NCBI GenBank assembly: GCA_031422195.1
Contig: JANOPZ010000008.1
Coordinates: 1-5,271 of the forward strand
Reading direction: 5' to 3'
Source of the DNA: JALOTE01 sp031422195
GTDB taxonomy: Bacteria; Pseudomonadota; Alphaproteobacteria; Rhizobiales; Rhizobiaceae
Length of the DNA stretch: 5,271 nucleotides
The notes below the pieces were generated by a model that did no database searches, was not told the DNA's origin, and saw only the letters and a list, made by a program, of their open reading frames with translations. A program made the translations under genes and the position numbers. This document shows, piece after piece, positions 4,975 through 5,271 of the stretch; within the stretch, counting starts at the first letter, position 1, and every line of letters starts with the position of its first letter.

Positions 4975-5271
4975 CTACCCGCCAATCCTTGCAAACCACT
5001 CATCTTCCGTAATCACTTCAATTCCCAGCTTTTGCGCTTCCGCCAGCTTTGAACCGGCCCCTGGCCCGGCCACCACAAGATCGGTCTTCTTCGAAACCGA
5101 ACCAGCCGCCTTCGCGCCCAATCGCTCCGCCATGGCTTTGGCCTCATCGCGGCTCATGCGTTCCAATCCGCCGGTAAACACAATGGTTTTGCCGGCAACT
5201 GGCGAAGTGCTTAAGGGTTTTTCAGCGTCGATGATTGTCAGTTCAGCGGCCAGACGATCAACCAATTCAAG
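4975..5271 (-). CDS. ligA: NAD-dependent DNA ligase, C-terminal BRCT part (5' end outside window)
   Basis: The last 98 codons of a minus-strand gene whose start lies beyond the window edge; the frame is open to base 5271. Residues about 24-98 are a BRCT domain: AGKTIVFTGGLERMSRDEAK at 26-45, LGAKAAGSVSKKTDLVVAG at 51-69, GPGAGSKLAEAQKLGIEVI in the C-terminal half, and the conserved BRCT tryptophan at 92 (EDEWFARIGG end). This order and wording match the LigA C-terminus, where BRCT assists DNA binding by the ligase that seals nicks in replication and repair using NAD. The C-terminus appears complete despite the repeat 3 nt beyond its stop codon (TAG, 4975-4977 on the minus strand). The gene is convergent with pdhC. 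Another BRCT protein is possible in principle, but the SVSKKTDLVVAG / AGSKL wording strongly favours LigA. Confidence 0.93.
   Translation of the reverse strand, partial: LELVDRLAAELTIIDAEKPLSTSPVAGKTIVFTGGLERMSRDEAKAMAERLGAKAAGSVSKKTDLVVAGPGAGSKLAEAQKLGIEVITEDEWFARIGG

Overview
The window reads as an alphaproteobacterial chromosome of moderate GC content. An order close to Hyphomicrobiales (Rhizobiales) is the best guess. Three things point there: an ExoR-type periplasmic Sel1-repeat protein, a pyruvate dehydrogenase E1-beta carrying its own N-terminal lipoyl domain behind an ftsB-like gene, and a palindromic dispersed repeat whose translation gives 'GEMSAKPTE / SLRDISPARxEIG' peptides, familiar from that group. 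The species cannot be named from the sequence.

Layout, left to right. Positions 1-717 (+) are the C-terminal 238 codons of ilvD (dihydroxy-acid dehydratase), cut by the window edge. At 704-1495 (+) is an exoR-like gene whose most likely ATG lies inside the last 14 bases of ilvD, suggesting translational coupling. At 1568-1897 (+) is a small FtsB/DivIC-type divisome gene with a GTG start, followed by a compact hairpin plus T-run (1933-1954) that looks like an intrinsic terminator. A well-formed pyruvate dehydrogenase block follows: pdhA (2027-3067, E1 alpha), pdhB (3080-4444, lipoyl domain plus E1 beta), then the start of pdhC (4457-4900). The last stretch, 4975-5271 (-), is the BRCT-domain end of ligA (NAD-dependent DNA ligase), convergent with pdhC and cut by the window edge.

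The most unusual part is 4740-4980. The pdhC reading frame encodes a good lipoyl domain and the start of an Ala/Pro linker, then runs into a 120-nt palindromic repeat (4761-4880) that is translated in frame and stops 18 nt later. The E3-binding and acetyltransferase domains of E2 are absent from the window. A second, decayed half-copy of the same repeat (4924-4971) ends 3 nt before the ligA stop codon. Either a rearrangement with an end point at the repeat separated the E2 core from its lipoyl domain, or the assembly was mis-joined at a dispersed repeat, or the cell makes a small stand-alone lipoyl protein while a complete E2 is encoded elsewhere.

Functionally, pdhA and pdhB would supply the E1 heterotetramer converting pyruvate to an acetyl group on lipoyl-lysine. 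The lipoyl domains on PdhB and on the PdhC fragment are 63/82 identical. No E2 catalytic core or E3 (lpd) is visible. The ilvD, exoR, ftsB and ligA genes serve separate functions: branched-chain amino acid synthesis, envelope/exopolysaccharide signalling, cell division and DNA ligation.
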